Source: Halarsenatibacter sp964630835
Lineage (GTDB): Bacteria; Bacillota; Halanaerobiia; Halanaerobiales; Halarsenatibacteraceae
Reading direction: 5' to 3'
DNA: 7,722 nt
Assembly (NCBI GenBank): GCA_964630835.1
Contig: CAZVZM010000082.1
Span: forward strand, 1-7,722
A program made the position numbers and the translations under genes. Within the stretch, counting starts at the first letter, position 1. Each line of letters begins with the position of its first letter. The notes under the pieces are model-generated. The model searched no databases. It was given only the letters and a program-made list of their open reading frames with translations, and was not told the DNA's origin. Below, one piece after another: positions 1-6,396 of this stretch.

Positions 1-258
1 CGAAAACTAAACTGAAACAGAGGAAAAATTTCATTGTGAGCGGAGCCTCATAGCTTCCTCCAACAACTGATGTGGAGAAGAACCGATAATTAAAAAATTG
101 AAGTCGAAGAAATGAAGAAGAATGTGCGAGAGAGCCTAAGGGCAGAGGTCTATTTGGAGCTGGAAGATGAACCTCTCCACCTAATACAGTAGTTTAGATG
201 GAGTTTTCTTTGGCAACTTTAGATAAAAAACAGGGCAAAAATTCATGGGGGGTTTTTG
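1..258. other. Left-edge intergenic sequence, unassigned
   Basis: This is the downstream flank of the zinc permease gene. No gene here is convincing. The minus strand is open without a stop from 193 to the window edge (64 codons), but it has no usable start and no family I recognise. The plus strand offers a 26-codon frame from the ATG at 112, without a good ribosome binding site. Some pairing potential is visible: GTGGAGA (72-78) is complementary to TCTCCAC (174-180), and AGAGGT (144-149) to ACCTCT (171-176); the two pairings compete because their right arms overlap. This could be part of a structured RNA, a mobile-element edge, or chance. Confidence 0.3.
225..258 (-). terminator. Possible weak terminator after znuB
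   Basis: On the minus strand, just past the znuB stop, CAAAAA (complement of 253-258) can pair with TTTTTG (complement of 236-241) around an 11-base loop containing six C. A CCCTG stretch and then a run of six T (complement of 225-230) follow. The stem is short and made almost only of A-T pairs, so this is a weak candidate. Its position at the operon end is its best support. Confidence 0.25.
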
Positions 259-1062
259 TCATATTGAAGCTTTAACTTTTTTGCCGGTTATAATTACCAG
301 CAGCAGAAGTACGCTCAGCAGTATAATTGTACCGCCAGGAGCTAAATCCAGATAAAAAGAGATGATCAATCCAGAGTTAACTGAGAAAAGGCTGGCAGCT
401 ATGCTGGCTGCAAGGGTGGACCGGAAACTTTTGCCCAGCTGCATACCTGCAGCCACCGGTATGGTAATCAGAGAAGAGATGAGTAATGCTCCCACAATGC
501 GGATAGAAAGCGCCACAGTGATCGAAACTATAATCATAAATATTATATTAAGAAATTTGACGGGCACTCCCCCCAGCCTGGCTTCATGTTCATTGAAGGC
601 CAGGAAGAAAAACCCATAGTAATAGCGGGTCAGGAGAAAGATTATCAGAAGAAACAGGGGTAACATAGTGTATAGATCCCGGGTCCCCACAAGGGATATG
701 CTGCCAAAAAGATAACTATGGACTCCAGCCGTCTGGCCTGCTGCGGAAATTAGAATGACAGCCATGCCCATGCCGGCGGCTAAAATGACAGCCAGGGCGA
801 GTTCAGCATAGTCCTCGTAATCCTGTCGCAGCTTTTCCACCGCCAGAGCCGCAAGCACTGAGACAACTAAAGCTGTATATACAGGAAATATCCCCAGAAA
901 TAGCCCCAGAGCCACTCCACCTAAAGCCACATGAGATAGAGTGTGACCTATTAGAGAAAGGCGCCGAAGATTTAAAAACACCCCGACAGCGGGAGCAATA
1001 ATTCCAACCATGTTTCCGGCCAGAAGGGCTCGCTGCATAAAACTGTAGCTCAAAAATTCCAT
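259..1062 (-). CDS. znuB: Zinc/manganese ABC transporter, membrane permease
   Basis: Inner-membrane permease of the ABC-3 family (ZnuB/MntB/TroC type), which forms the channel for Zn2+ or Mn2+ uptake. The 267 residues match the family's usual length. About eight or nine hydrophobic segments are visible, roughly at residues 13-31, 36-57, 60-76, 87-107, 130-146, 169-190, 191-208, 215-236 and 243-260. Family marks include the SLIGHTLSHVALGG stretch (36-49), the cytoplasmic NEHEARLGG loop (157-165) that contacts the ATPase, and the SFYLDLAPGGT segment (235-245). The start is supported by GGAGG at 1070-1074, 7 bases from the ATG. It begins 15 bp after znuC ends, so the two are almost certainly co-transcribed and translationally coupled. 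Zinc versus manganese cannot be decided from this subunit; the His-rich loop of the binding protein favours zinc. Confidence 0.95.
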   Translation of the reverse strand: MEFLSYSFMQRALLAGNMVGIIAPAVGVFLNLRRLSLIGHTLSHVALGGVALGLFLGIFPVYTALVVSVLAALAVEKLRQDYEDYAELALAVILAAGMGMAVILISAAGQTAGVHSYLFGSISLVGTRDLYTMLPLFLLIIFLLTRYYYGFFFLAFNEHEARLGGVPVKFLNIIFMIIVSITVALSIRIVGALLISSLITIPVAAGMQLGKSFRSTLAASIAASLFSVNSGLIISFYLDLAPGGTIILLSVLLLLVIITGKKVKASI

Positions 1063-1077
1063 ACTGTCTCCTCCAGA

Positions 1078-1824
1078 TTAATGATCGTGTTCGGGAACAA
1101 GGCGAAGATTGGAGTCCCGCAGCCCCTGCATATAATCATCATAATCAAACTCATCCGCCTCATGAACATGAGCCCGGCCTTCTTCAAAACAAATAACATA
1201 ATTTGCCTGACGACCGATGACATTGACATCGTGGGATACCATAACCACAGTTTTGTTCAATCTCCTGTTGATATCACCTATAATATGATAAAATTCATCC
1301 TGAGTTCTGATATCCACCCCCGATAGGGGCTCATCCAGCAATATAATTTTGGGATCATTGACCATCATTCTGGCAATGAATACCCGCTGCTGCTGCCCTC
1401 CGGAGAGATTGCCTATACGCCGATCGATTAAATCCTGCATCTCTACCAGCTTTAAAGCAGAACGAATTTTTTGATTTAATTTACCGTTGAGAAAATGAAA
1501 AAAGCCCATGTCGCTGTAAAGATTGCTGCCCACTATCTCCCTCACGGTGGCCGGGAAGCTCTGATTAAATTCTCTTACCTCCTGAGATATATATCCTATA
1601 TCTGTCCACTTCTGGCGGGAAGCAGCGTTTTCCCCCAAAATTTTTATGCTGCCGCTGTCGGGAATGAGCTGAGCCAGCAGCAGTTTAATTACGGTGCTTT
1701 TGCCCGATCCGTTGGGTCCAATAAAGGCGGCGAAGTCCCCTTCTTCCAGAGAAAAGGTGACATCTTTAACCACTCTCTTTTTTTCATAGGAAAAACTGAC
1801 ATTTTTCATCTCTACTACAGCCAT
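1078..1824 (-). CDS. znuC: Zinc/manganese ABC transporter, ATP-binding protein
   Basis: Cytoplasmic ATPase that drives metal import through ZnuB. Every ABC element is present; numbering is from the upstream ATG at 1839, so subtract 5 for the start used here. Walker A is GPNGSGKST (41-49), the Q-loop Gln is 86, the signature is LSGGQ (145-149), Walker B is IILLDE (165-170), and the switch His is 203. The C-terminus is acidic and carries several His (224, 226 and the final HDH), as in other ZnuC-like ATPases; a metal-sensing role for these is only a guess. I place the start at 1824 (248 residues) because a perfect GGAGG lies at 1834-1838, 9 bases upstream of that ATG. The ATG at 1839 overlaps this site and has only CAGGA directly against it. 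The 3' end couples closely to znuB. Confidence 0.95.
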   Translation of the reverse strand: MAVVEMKNVSFSYEKKRVVKDVTFSLEEGDFAAFIGPNGSGKSTVIKLLLAQLIPDSGSIKILGENAASRQKWTDIGYISQEVREFNQSFPATVREIVGSNLYSDMGFFHFLNGKLNQKIRSALKLVEMQDLIDRRIGNLSGGQQQRVFIARMMVNDPKIILLDEPLSGVDIRTQDEFYHIIGDINRRLNKTVVMVSHDVNVIGRQANYVICFEEGRAHVHEADEFDYDDYMQGLRDSNLRLVPEHDH

Positions 1825-1833
1825 GTTCGGTGC

Positions 1834-1838
1834 CTCCA
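1834..1838 (-). promoter_or_regulatory. Shine-Dalgarno deciding the znuC start
   Basis: The minus strand reads ATGGAGGCACCGAACATG. The GGAGG lies inside the first would-be codons and sits 9 bases before the second ATG. This makes the inner ATG (1822-1824) the likely start and shortens the longest reading frame by five residues. Confidence 0.75.
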
Positions 1839-1839
1839 T

Positions 1840-2031
1840 TCCTGACCGTATAATAAAGATTTTTTGAAAAAGTTACTCTTATAGTGCTCATTCTAAGTCT
1901 TAATTTTGATTGGGGTGGAGCAGTTGACTGGGTGACTGTTGAAAAAAATCATTTTCAGAATTTGCAACCCTATGTTAATGGGGATCATAGGAGGCGGACT
2001 CAGGAAAATAGGGGGGGCTTTTCAACACCTT
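1840..2031. other. Gap between znuA and znuC
   Basis: About 190 bp without a gene inside an otherwise compact transport operon. It holds the 9-bp inverted repeat at 1937-2027, an inner dyad CCTATG/CATAGG (1969-1974 and 1986-1991), a run of seven G on the plus strand (2011-2017), and an A/T-rich stretch near 1860-1872. I see no convincing second promoter for znuC, although TATTAT/TTATAC-like hexamers occur on the minus strand around 1848-1856. Confidence 0.5.
1937..2027. repeat. 91-bp inverted-repeat element, possible MITE remnant
   Basis: TGTTGAAAA (1937-1945) is the exact reverse complement of TTTTCAACA (2019-2027). The arms enclose 73 bases, which include a second, smaller dyad CCTATG (1969-1974) / CATAGG (1986-1991). 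Read inward, both arms are followed after a short gap by ATTTTC. TGTTGAAAA-type ends resemble terminal repeats of some bacterial insertion sequences and their non-autonomous derivatives, from general knowledge. No target-site duplication is visible, and the element starts only 5 bp after the znuA stop. It could instead fold in the znu mRNA as a processing or attenuation structure. Confidence 0.4.
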
Positions 2032-3054
2032 TCAGGGATTTAGGGCTTTCTGTAAATTTTCAAGGTTCTGATACATTATATCAAAGTAATCTCTTCCCTC
2101 TTTTATATCCTCCTCAGTCAGGCCGGCCGCCGGGTTGAGAGTGAGTATCTCCAGGTCAGCCTCAGATGCTATCACTTCGACTGTCTCCGGACTGGCCAGC
2201 ACCTCCATGAAAATATGCTCTACGCCTGTTTCTTCGGCCAGATCGATTAGCCGCCTCACTGCTCGAGGAGAGGGTTCATCGTGCGGGGAAAGACCTGTGA
2301 CCGCGTGCTGATTTAGAGCATAATTGTCGGCAAGATAACCAAAGGCGGCATGTGAGACAATGATGTCATCATAAATTCGTTCGGCCAGGCCCTCACGATA
2401 AGCATTATCCAGCTCTGCCAGTTTTTCCTGCACAGCTTCTTTTTTTTCCCGGTACATCTCTTTCCCTTCCGGATCCAGCTCCGCAAACAAATCGCTGAGC
2501 TCTGCTGCTGCCCGCTGCATTATCTCAAAATCCAGCCAGATATGAGTGTCATACTCTCCGTGTTGATGATCGTGTTCATGATCGTGGCCTTCCTCATTTT
2601 CAATATCGTGCTCATGTTTGTCATGCTTCTGCTCATCATTTTCGTGGCCATGTTCATGATTATGGTCGTGATCGTGTTCTTCTTCAAAAAGCCTCAAATC
2701 AACCTTTCCGGCCAGCTCGAGTATTTTTATGTCCTCGCCGTCCAGAGTATCGATTGCCCTATCTCCCCAGGGTTCCAGTCCCGCTCCAACCAGGATAAAG
2801 GCATCCGCTCTCTCCAGGGCGGCCATGCGACGGGGAGAGGGTTCATAGCCGTGGATCTCGGTCCCCTGTGGTGTTACCTGTTCAATCTCCAGGCGATCTC
2901 CTGCAATTCTATCAGCCAGCTCAAAAATGGGATAGATGCTGACCTGAACCTCTACATCTTCTGCAGGTTGTAAAGCATCTGCCGGATGAAAAGATGAGGA
3001 TAGAATCATCAGAGAGAAGGCCAGAATCAGAAAGAAAACAGATATTTTTTTCAC
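2032..3054 (-). CDS. znuA: Zinc-binding protein of ABC transporter (ZnuA)
   Basis: Extracytoplasmic solute-binding protein of the metal-specific ZnuA/AdcA/TroA family; it delivers Zn2+ to ZnuBC. It has 340 residues. A signal peptide covers about 1-27 (KK, a hydrophobic core, then an ADA cleavage site at 25-27) with no lipobox Cys, so the mature protein should be free in a periplasm. Predicted metal ligands are His68 (IHGYEPSP), His171 (THIWLD) and His235 (SHAAFGY), with Glu284 or the LNP loop (306-308) near the fourth position. The His-rich loop typical of zinc members lies at 127-165 and holds 14 His alternating with Asp/Glu. The C-terminal half (LNPAAGLTEED and on) resembles Firmicute AdcA/ZnuA proteins. 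The start is a GTG with GGAGG at 3062-3066, 7 bases away. First gene of the operon; zinc control by a Zur-type repressor is likely by analogy, but I could not see a clear Zur box. Confidence 0.95.
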   Translation of the reverse strand: MKKISVFFLILAFSLMILSSSFHPADALQPAEDVEVQVSIYPIFELADRIAGDRLEIEQVTPQGTEIHGYEPSPRRMAALERADAFILVGAGLEPWGDRAIDTLDGEDIKILELAGKVDLRLFEEEHDHDHNHEHGHENDEQKHDKHEHDIENEEGHDHEHDHQHGEYDTHIWLDFEIMQRAAAELSDLFAELDPEGKEMYREKKEAVQEKLAELDNAYREGLAERIYDDIIVSHAAFGYLADNYALNQHAVTGLSPHDEPSPRAVRRLIDLAEETGVEHIFMEVLASPETVEVIASEADLEILTLNPAAGLTEEDIKEGRDYFDIMYQNLENLQKALNP

Positions 3055-3182
3055 AATGCCACCTCCATATTTTATACCAGCCTATAACTGCACTGCAAAA
3101 GACAAACTTTTAGCAGATCTATTTACCAGGCTAGTTGCTATATTAGAGATCATAAGCTATATCTTTCCTCAAATCGGACTTT

Positions 3183-3197
3183 TTGATAAGCAATCAA
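3183..3197. promoter_or_regulatory. Dyad TTGAT-N5-ATCAA, possible operator
   Basis: A 15-bp interrupted palindrome with perfect 5-base arms about 130 bp upstream of the znuA start. Size and symmetry would suit a dimeric regulator, but short dyads are common in A/T-rich DNA and it does not match a Zur, Fur or MntR box that I know. Confidence 0.2.
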
Positions 3198-3275
3198 CTT
3201 TACTGATATAAATACTTCATCAAATGGTCCGTCAGGTAGTAATAATCCTATCACAGCACCCGATGAATTTCAAAA

Positions 3276-3295
3276 ATATGAATATATGAACATAT
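3276..3295. promoter_or_regulatory. ATATGAA repeat and ATATGaaCATAT palindrome
   Basis: ATATGAA occurs twice (3276-3282 and 3284-3290), and the second copy forms a perfect palindrome with CATAT at 3291-3295. A/T-rich TGAA half-sites of this kind resemble operators of ArsR/SmtB metal sensors, which often control zinc genes; that link is inference. It lies about 220 bp upstream of znuA and 45 bp upstream of the doubtful small frame at 3339. Confidence 0.3.
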
Positions 3296-3338
3296 TATTT
3301 AAATTGATACACTCTTTTCCTGAAAGGTTCTCATCTAC

Positions 3339-3533
3339 ATGAAACAGCTTAAAATATGCAGCAATCATTCAAGCTCAAAGTTGGAAATAAAGAAAAAACA
3401 TGTTACACTGAATAAACAAATACCATTGTCACAATTATTAATGATCAATGAAATACCCATTTCGGCTGAGCTTTTTGAGGTGACTGATGATAGAATTAGC
3501 ATTCTGGCGGGAAATATTATTATTCGGCGCTAA
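3339..3533 (+). CDS. Doubtful small protein, 64 residues
   Basis: I do not recognise this frame. The predicted product is basic at its N-terminus, and its second half (residues 36-64) alternates hydrophobic and charged residues like short beta strands, ending in GNIIIRR. It has no signal peptide, membrane segment or known motif. The only upstream purine run is GAAAGG, about 12 bases before the ATG, which is a poor binding site. Its A/T content matches the surrounding intergenic DNA. It could be a real small gene, the leftover end of a decayed gene, or chance; I lean toward the last two. Confidence 0.25.
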   Translation: MKQLKICSNHSSSKLEIKKKHVTLNKQIPLSQLLMINEIPISAELFEVTDDRISILAGNIIIRR

Positions 3534-3546
3534 ATAAAGCTTAGCG
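3528..3546 (+). other. Small hairpin overlapping the stop of the 64-codon frame
   Basis: CGCTAA (3528-3533, including the TAA stop) pairs exactly with TTAGCG (3541-3546) around a 7-base loop. No T-run follows, so it is not a standard intrinsic terminator. Confidence 0.25.
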
Positions 3547-3590
3547 GCGGCGGGCAGAAAATATTTGGATTCTAAAGGTAAAGGTTGAGC

Positions 3591-3620
3591 AGTTTTGAAA
3601 CCAGTTTGAGGGAGTTTGAG
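3591..3620 (+). repeat. Three short AGTTT(T)GA direct repeats
   Basis: AGTTTTGA at 3591-3598 is followed by two exact copies of AGTTTGAG at 3603-3610 and 3613-3620. The spacing of 12 and 10 bp is close to one helical turn, and the set lies about 110-140 bp upstream of the c-di-GMP gene. It could be a direct-repeat binding site for an activator. Confidence 0.3.
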
Positions 3621-3728
3621 AAAATGCAATATGCTGGAATTGGGAAAACCCGGGTAAAACTTAAGCGGTATTTTATCTGCAATCTCGAATTCAATTCAAG
3701 TTAAGCAGAATTAATAAAAACAATAGGG

Positions 3729-6227
3729 ATGATGATTATTATGGTCAATAATAAAAATGCTGTTAGAGAAGAAGCTCGAGAAGAGCGAATAAACTTATTG
3801 ATTTCCAATCACAGGAATAAAAAACTGTTAAAAGAGCTGTTGAATGATAAATTTGAGATTGTTTCGAAGGATGGGACAAATTTCAGCAGCTATGGTTTAA
3901 TAATACTGGATAAAGAATATTTTGGAATATATAAAGAGCAAATAAAGAGATACAGGCAGGATAATCAAACGTATACTCCCATAATATTTTTAAAAAATGA
4001 AGGGGAAAATACCTCTCAAAATTTATTTGAATTTGTTGAAGAGGTAATTGAATTGCCGGTTTCCAGAAAATTGTTGCTGGCAAGAGTTAAGAATTTGCTC
4101 CGCAGCAAAACATTATGGGCTGAACATAAAACTTTAAAAGAAAGATATGAAAATATGTTTAATAACATAAATGACATGCTATTTTTAGTAGAAATTATTG
4201 AGAATAATGAGCCAAAATTTAGAATTGGTGAGGTGAATCAAAGGCTGCAGAAAAAGCTCAATTACAATAAAGAGACTCTGAGAAATTCTCCTCTGAAGAA
4301 AATTATGCCGGAGGAGGATGTTAATGAGTTACTAAGGCTATTGATAGCTCAGGGGGAAGCTTTGTTAACCACAAAGTTTTATCCCGCTAAAGGAGAGGCA
4401 ATTCCTGTAGAGATAAATGCGCGAAAATGTAATTTTCACAGTAAAAAGCAGATAATCTGTGCTGGCAGGGATATAACCGAAAAGAAGAGAAGAAAAGAAA
4501 TTGAAAAAATAAGGAATTTGCTTAAGAACCTGGTTAACCAGGCGCCAGGAGTGACATATCAATATCAATTATTTCCTGATGGTTCATCAGCTTTTCCCTA
4601 TGCTTCAGAAGGCATAAAGGAAATTTATGAAATGACTCCCGAAGAGGTAAAAGACGATGCCAGTAAAGTTTTACAGAGGATACATCCTGAGGATTATGAA
4701 AGAGTGATAAACTCTATTCAAAAATCGGCTGAAAATCTAACCGTTTGGCAGGAAGAATACAGAGTCATCCTTCCTGAAAAAGGCTTAAGATGGGTTAAAG
4801 GAAATGCCACTCCGGAAAAACTTTCTGATGGCAGCGTCCTCTGGCATGGAAATATTAATGATATTACAGAGAGGAAAAAGAAGGAAGAAAAATTAGAAGA
4901 GATTTCTCTTTATGATCCCGACAGCGGGCTCCCTAATAGCTCCAATTTAATAAAAAAAGCGGATGAGCTTAAAGACGAAAGTGAAGCAGAAAATATTCAA
5001 CTAATTTTGCTGGATGTCGATAACCATGAGGAAATTATGAATGCAATTGGCCATACAAGATGGGGGGATTTTTTAAGAGAAGTCGCCACTCAGCTTAAAG
5101 CAAGGCAGGAGATTAAATTTAACCTTAATGATAAAAATGACCGGAATAGAGATATGGAGATAAAAACTTACAACATATATCGCAATAAACTCGGTTTTAT
5201 GCTGGTAAATGTATCCGAAGACAGACTGCCGGATTTTGTGCAGACAATTAAATCCAATGCTGAACTACCTTTTTATTACAATAAAATACCTGTATTTTTG
5301 GACTCTTATCTGGGGGTAGCTTCCTATAAAGAAGGAGTAACAGGTGCAGATTTACTGCAGAATGCCTATCAGGCCATGAATTCTGCCGCTAAAGAAAAAA
5401 AGAAGATTAAATTTTATAAGGAAACTTTAAAGGAAAAAACCAGAGAGAATTTTCAGCTTCTGGGAGAAATTAAGAATGCCCTCGTTGAAGGTCAATTTGA
5501 ACTTTATTATATGCCCAAAGTTAAATTAAATACCGGTGAAGTTGTGGGGGCAGAGGCTTTGATCAGATGGCTTCATCCCGAAGAAGGCATTATATCTCCC
5601 GGGCAATTTATACCGCATGTAGAAAAAACGGGGCTCATTGATGAGTTGAGCCAGTGGGTGATCAGCGAAACAGCGGAGGAAAAGCTGCTTTTAGCAGAAG
5701 ATGGTATTGATATTAACATGGCGGTCAATATTTCTCCACAGAATTTGAAACAGAAAGACTTCGTGGAAGAATTAAGAAATATAATTGCAAAAAAGAACCT
5801 ATCTTCCGATCAATTTGAGCTGGAGCTGACGGAGACGGAGATAATGGAGGAGTTAACGGAAGGCAATAATTCTCTCAATCAGCTGATGGAGGAAGGCTTT
5901 AAGGTCGCCATGGATGATTTTGGCACGGGATATTCCTCTCTGGCCTATTTAAAAAATCTGGATATAGATTCTATCAAAATTGACCTTTCCTTTGTGCAGG
6001 CTATGGAAGAAGATAAAAAGAGCTATGAAATTGTTAAGACCGCCATCAGATTGGGAAAAATACTGAATAAAGAAGTTGTGGCCGAAGGAATTGAAAGCAA
6101 AAAAGTCATGGATGAATTAAATCAATTGGGCTGTGATTACGGCCAGGGATATTATATCTGCAGACCTGTGCCCAGAGAAGAATTCGTGGATTTTTACAAT
6201 AGCTGGCAGATGCAGATTTCTAAATAA
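3729..6227 (+). CDS. Sensor c-di-GMP phosphodiesterase (REC-like/PAS/PAS/GGDEF/EAL)
   Basis: Predicted cytoplasmic enzyme that hydrolyses c-di-GMP, the second messenger for motility and biofilm. It has 832 residues and no membrane segment. Domains: a degenerate receiver (about 20-127) keeps the phospho-acceptor-like Asp61 but lacks the acidic pair (Ser26-Asn27) and the conserved Lys (Leu109). PAS 1 covers about 138-252. PAS 2 (about 263-382) is PAS_3 type with a YRVILPEKGLRW core. A GGDEF fold (about 393-560) has NKLGF (486-490) where GGDEF should be, so it should not make c-di-GMP. The EAL domain (about 573-825) keeps EAL 609-611, Asn667, Glu699, Asp729-Asp730, Lys750, Glu786 and Gln806, the set needed for activity. 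The start is uncertain: AGGG (3725-3728) touches the first ATG, so 3732 or 3741 may be used. The gene looks more A/T-rich than its neighbours and stands alone. Confidence 0.92.
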   Translation: MMIIMVNNKNAVREEAREERINLLISNHRNKKLLKELLNDKFEIVSKDGTNFSSYGLIILDKEYFGIYKEQIKRYRQDNQTYTPIIFLKNEGENTSQNLFEFVEEVIELPVSRKLLLARVKNLLRSKTLWAEHKTLKERYENMFNNINDMLFLVEIIENNEPKFRIGEVNQRLQKKLNYNKETLRNSPLKKIMPEEDVNELLRLLIAQGEALLTTKFYPAKGEAIPVEINARKCNFHSKKQIICAGRDITEKKRRKEIEKIRNLLKNLVNQAPGVTYQYQLFPDGSSAFPYASEGIKEIYEMTPEEVKDDASKVLQRIHPEDYERVINSIQKSAENLTVWQEEYRVILPEKGLRWVKGNATPEKLSDGSVLWHGNINDITERKKKEEKLEEISLYDPDSGLPNSSNLIKKADELKDESEAENIQLILLDVDNHEEIMNAIGHTRWGDFLREVATQLKARQEIKFNLNDKNDRNRDMEIKTYNIYRNKLGFMLVNVSEDRLPDFVQTIKSNAELPFYYNKIPVFLDSYLGVASYKEGVTGADLLQNAYQAMNSAAKEKKKIKFYKETLKEKTRENFQLLGEIKNALVEGQFELYYMPKVKLNTGEVVGAEALIRWLHPEEGIISPGQFIPHVEKTGLIDELSQWVISETAEEKLLLAEDGIDINMAVNISPQNLKQKDFVEELRNIIAKKNLSSDQFELELTETEIMEELTEGNNSLNQLMEEGFKVAMDDFGTGYSSLAYLKNLDIDSIKIDLSFVQAMEEDKKSYEIVKTAIRLGKILNKEVVAEGIESKKVMDELNQLGCDYGQGYYICRPVPREEFVDFYNSWQMQISK

Positions 6228-6234
6228 GCCTAAA

Positions 6235-6255
6235 TAAGGTTCTTATTACACCTTA
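6235..6255 (+). terminator. Weak hairpin just after the c-di-GMP gene
   Basis: TAAGGT (6235-6240) pairs with ACCTTA (6250-6255), and the stem can be extended with a one-base bulge. It begins 8 bases after the stop codon. Only a mixed ATTTC follows, so termination would be poor; 3'-end protection is another possibility. Confidence 0.25.
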
Positions 6256-6366
6256 ATTTCAGAGAAAATATACCTAATATTTTATTCCTAAGAAGCGGGC
6301 TTCTGAACATTTTCCCTAATCAATCAGCCTGATTAAAAAGATGTGAGAGATTTTATTGCGGCCTAT

Positions 6367-6396
6367 AAACCCTGCCCAATATCGGGCAGGGTTTTT
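6367..6396 (+). terminator. Intrinsic terminator, probably bidirectional
   Basis: AAACCCTGCCC (6367-6377) and GGGCAGGGTTT (6384-6394) form a perfect 11-bp stem with a 6-base loop, ending in a run of five T on the plus strand. It lies 140 bp past the c-di-GMP gene. On the minus strand it lies about 95 bp past the aldolase stop, where the exit sequence TTTAT is weaker, so it may serve both converging genes. Confidence 0.85.

Larger units (their letters stand above)
3055..3728. other. Long divergent intergenic region
   Basis: Sits between znuA (minus) and the c-di-GMP gene (plus), so it must hold both promoters. It is A/T-rich. Visible elements are a TTGAT-N5-ATCAA dyad (3183-3197), an ATATG-AA-CATAT palindrome (3284-3295), a doubtful 64-codon frame (3339-3533) with a small hairpin at its stop, three AGTTT(T)GA repeats (3591-3620), and GGGAAAACCC near 3647. 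I find no c-di-GMP riboswitch pattern and no classic Zur box, and I cannot assign either promoter with confidence. Confidence 0.5.

Noticed and set aside
1495..1845. 116-codon plus-strand frame opposite znuC
   Set aside because: Lies entirely over the conserved ABC ATPase on the other strand and has no family motif.
1884..2138. 84-codon plus-strand frame across the znuA-znuC gap
   Set aside because: Overlaps the znuA 3' end in antisense; no ribosome binding site and low-complexity, unrecognisable product.
2542..2973. 143-codon plus-strand frame opposite znuA, rich in Val/Ile/Met
   Set aside because: It is the complement of the His/Asp-rich loop of znuA; the hydrophobic composition comes from GTG/ATG/ATC-like triplets opposite His and Asp codons. 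No binding site for ribosomes.
3070..3101. Promoter-like TTTGCA-N17-TATAAA on the minus strand before znuA
   Set aside because: The spacing is ideal, but transcription would begin inside the GGAGG ribosome binding site and destroy it, so it is unlikely to be the working znuA promoter.
3438..3629. 63-codon minus-strand frame in the intergenic region
   Set aside because: No ribosome binding site or motif, and it overlaps the equally doubtful 64-codon frame.
3624..3704. 26-codon plus-strand frame preceded by GGGAG
   Set aside because: Very short, no recognisable product, and the sequence is typical of the surrounding intergenic DNA.
3534..3728. Possible c-di-GMP riboswitch upstream of the EAL gene
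   Set aside because: The conserved core patterns of the known c-di-GMP riboswitch classes are not visible; only GGGAAAACCC and short repeats are present.
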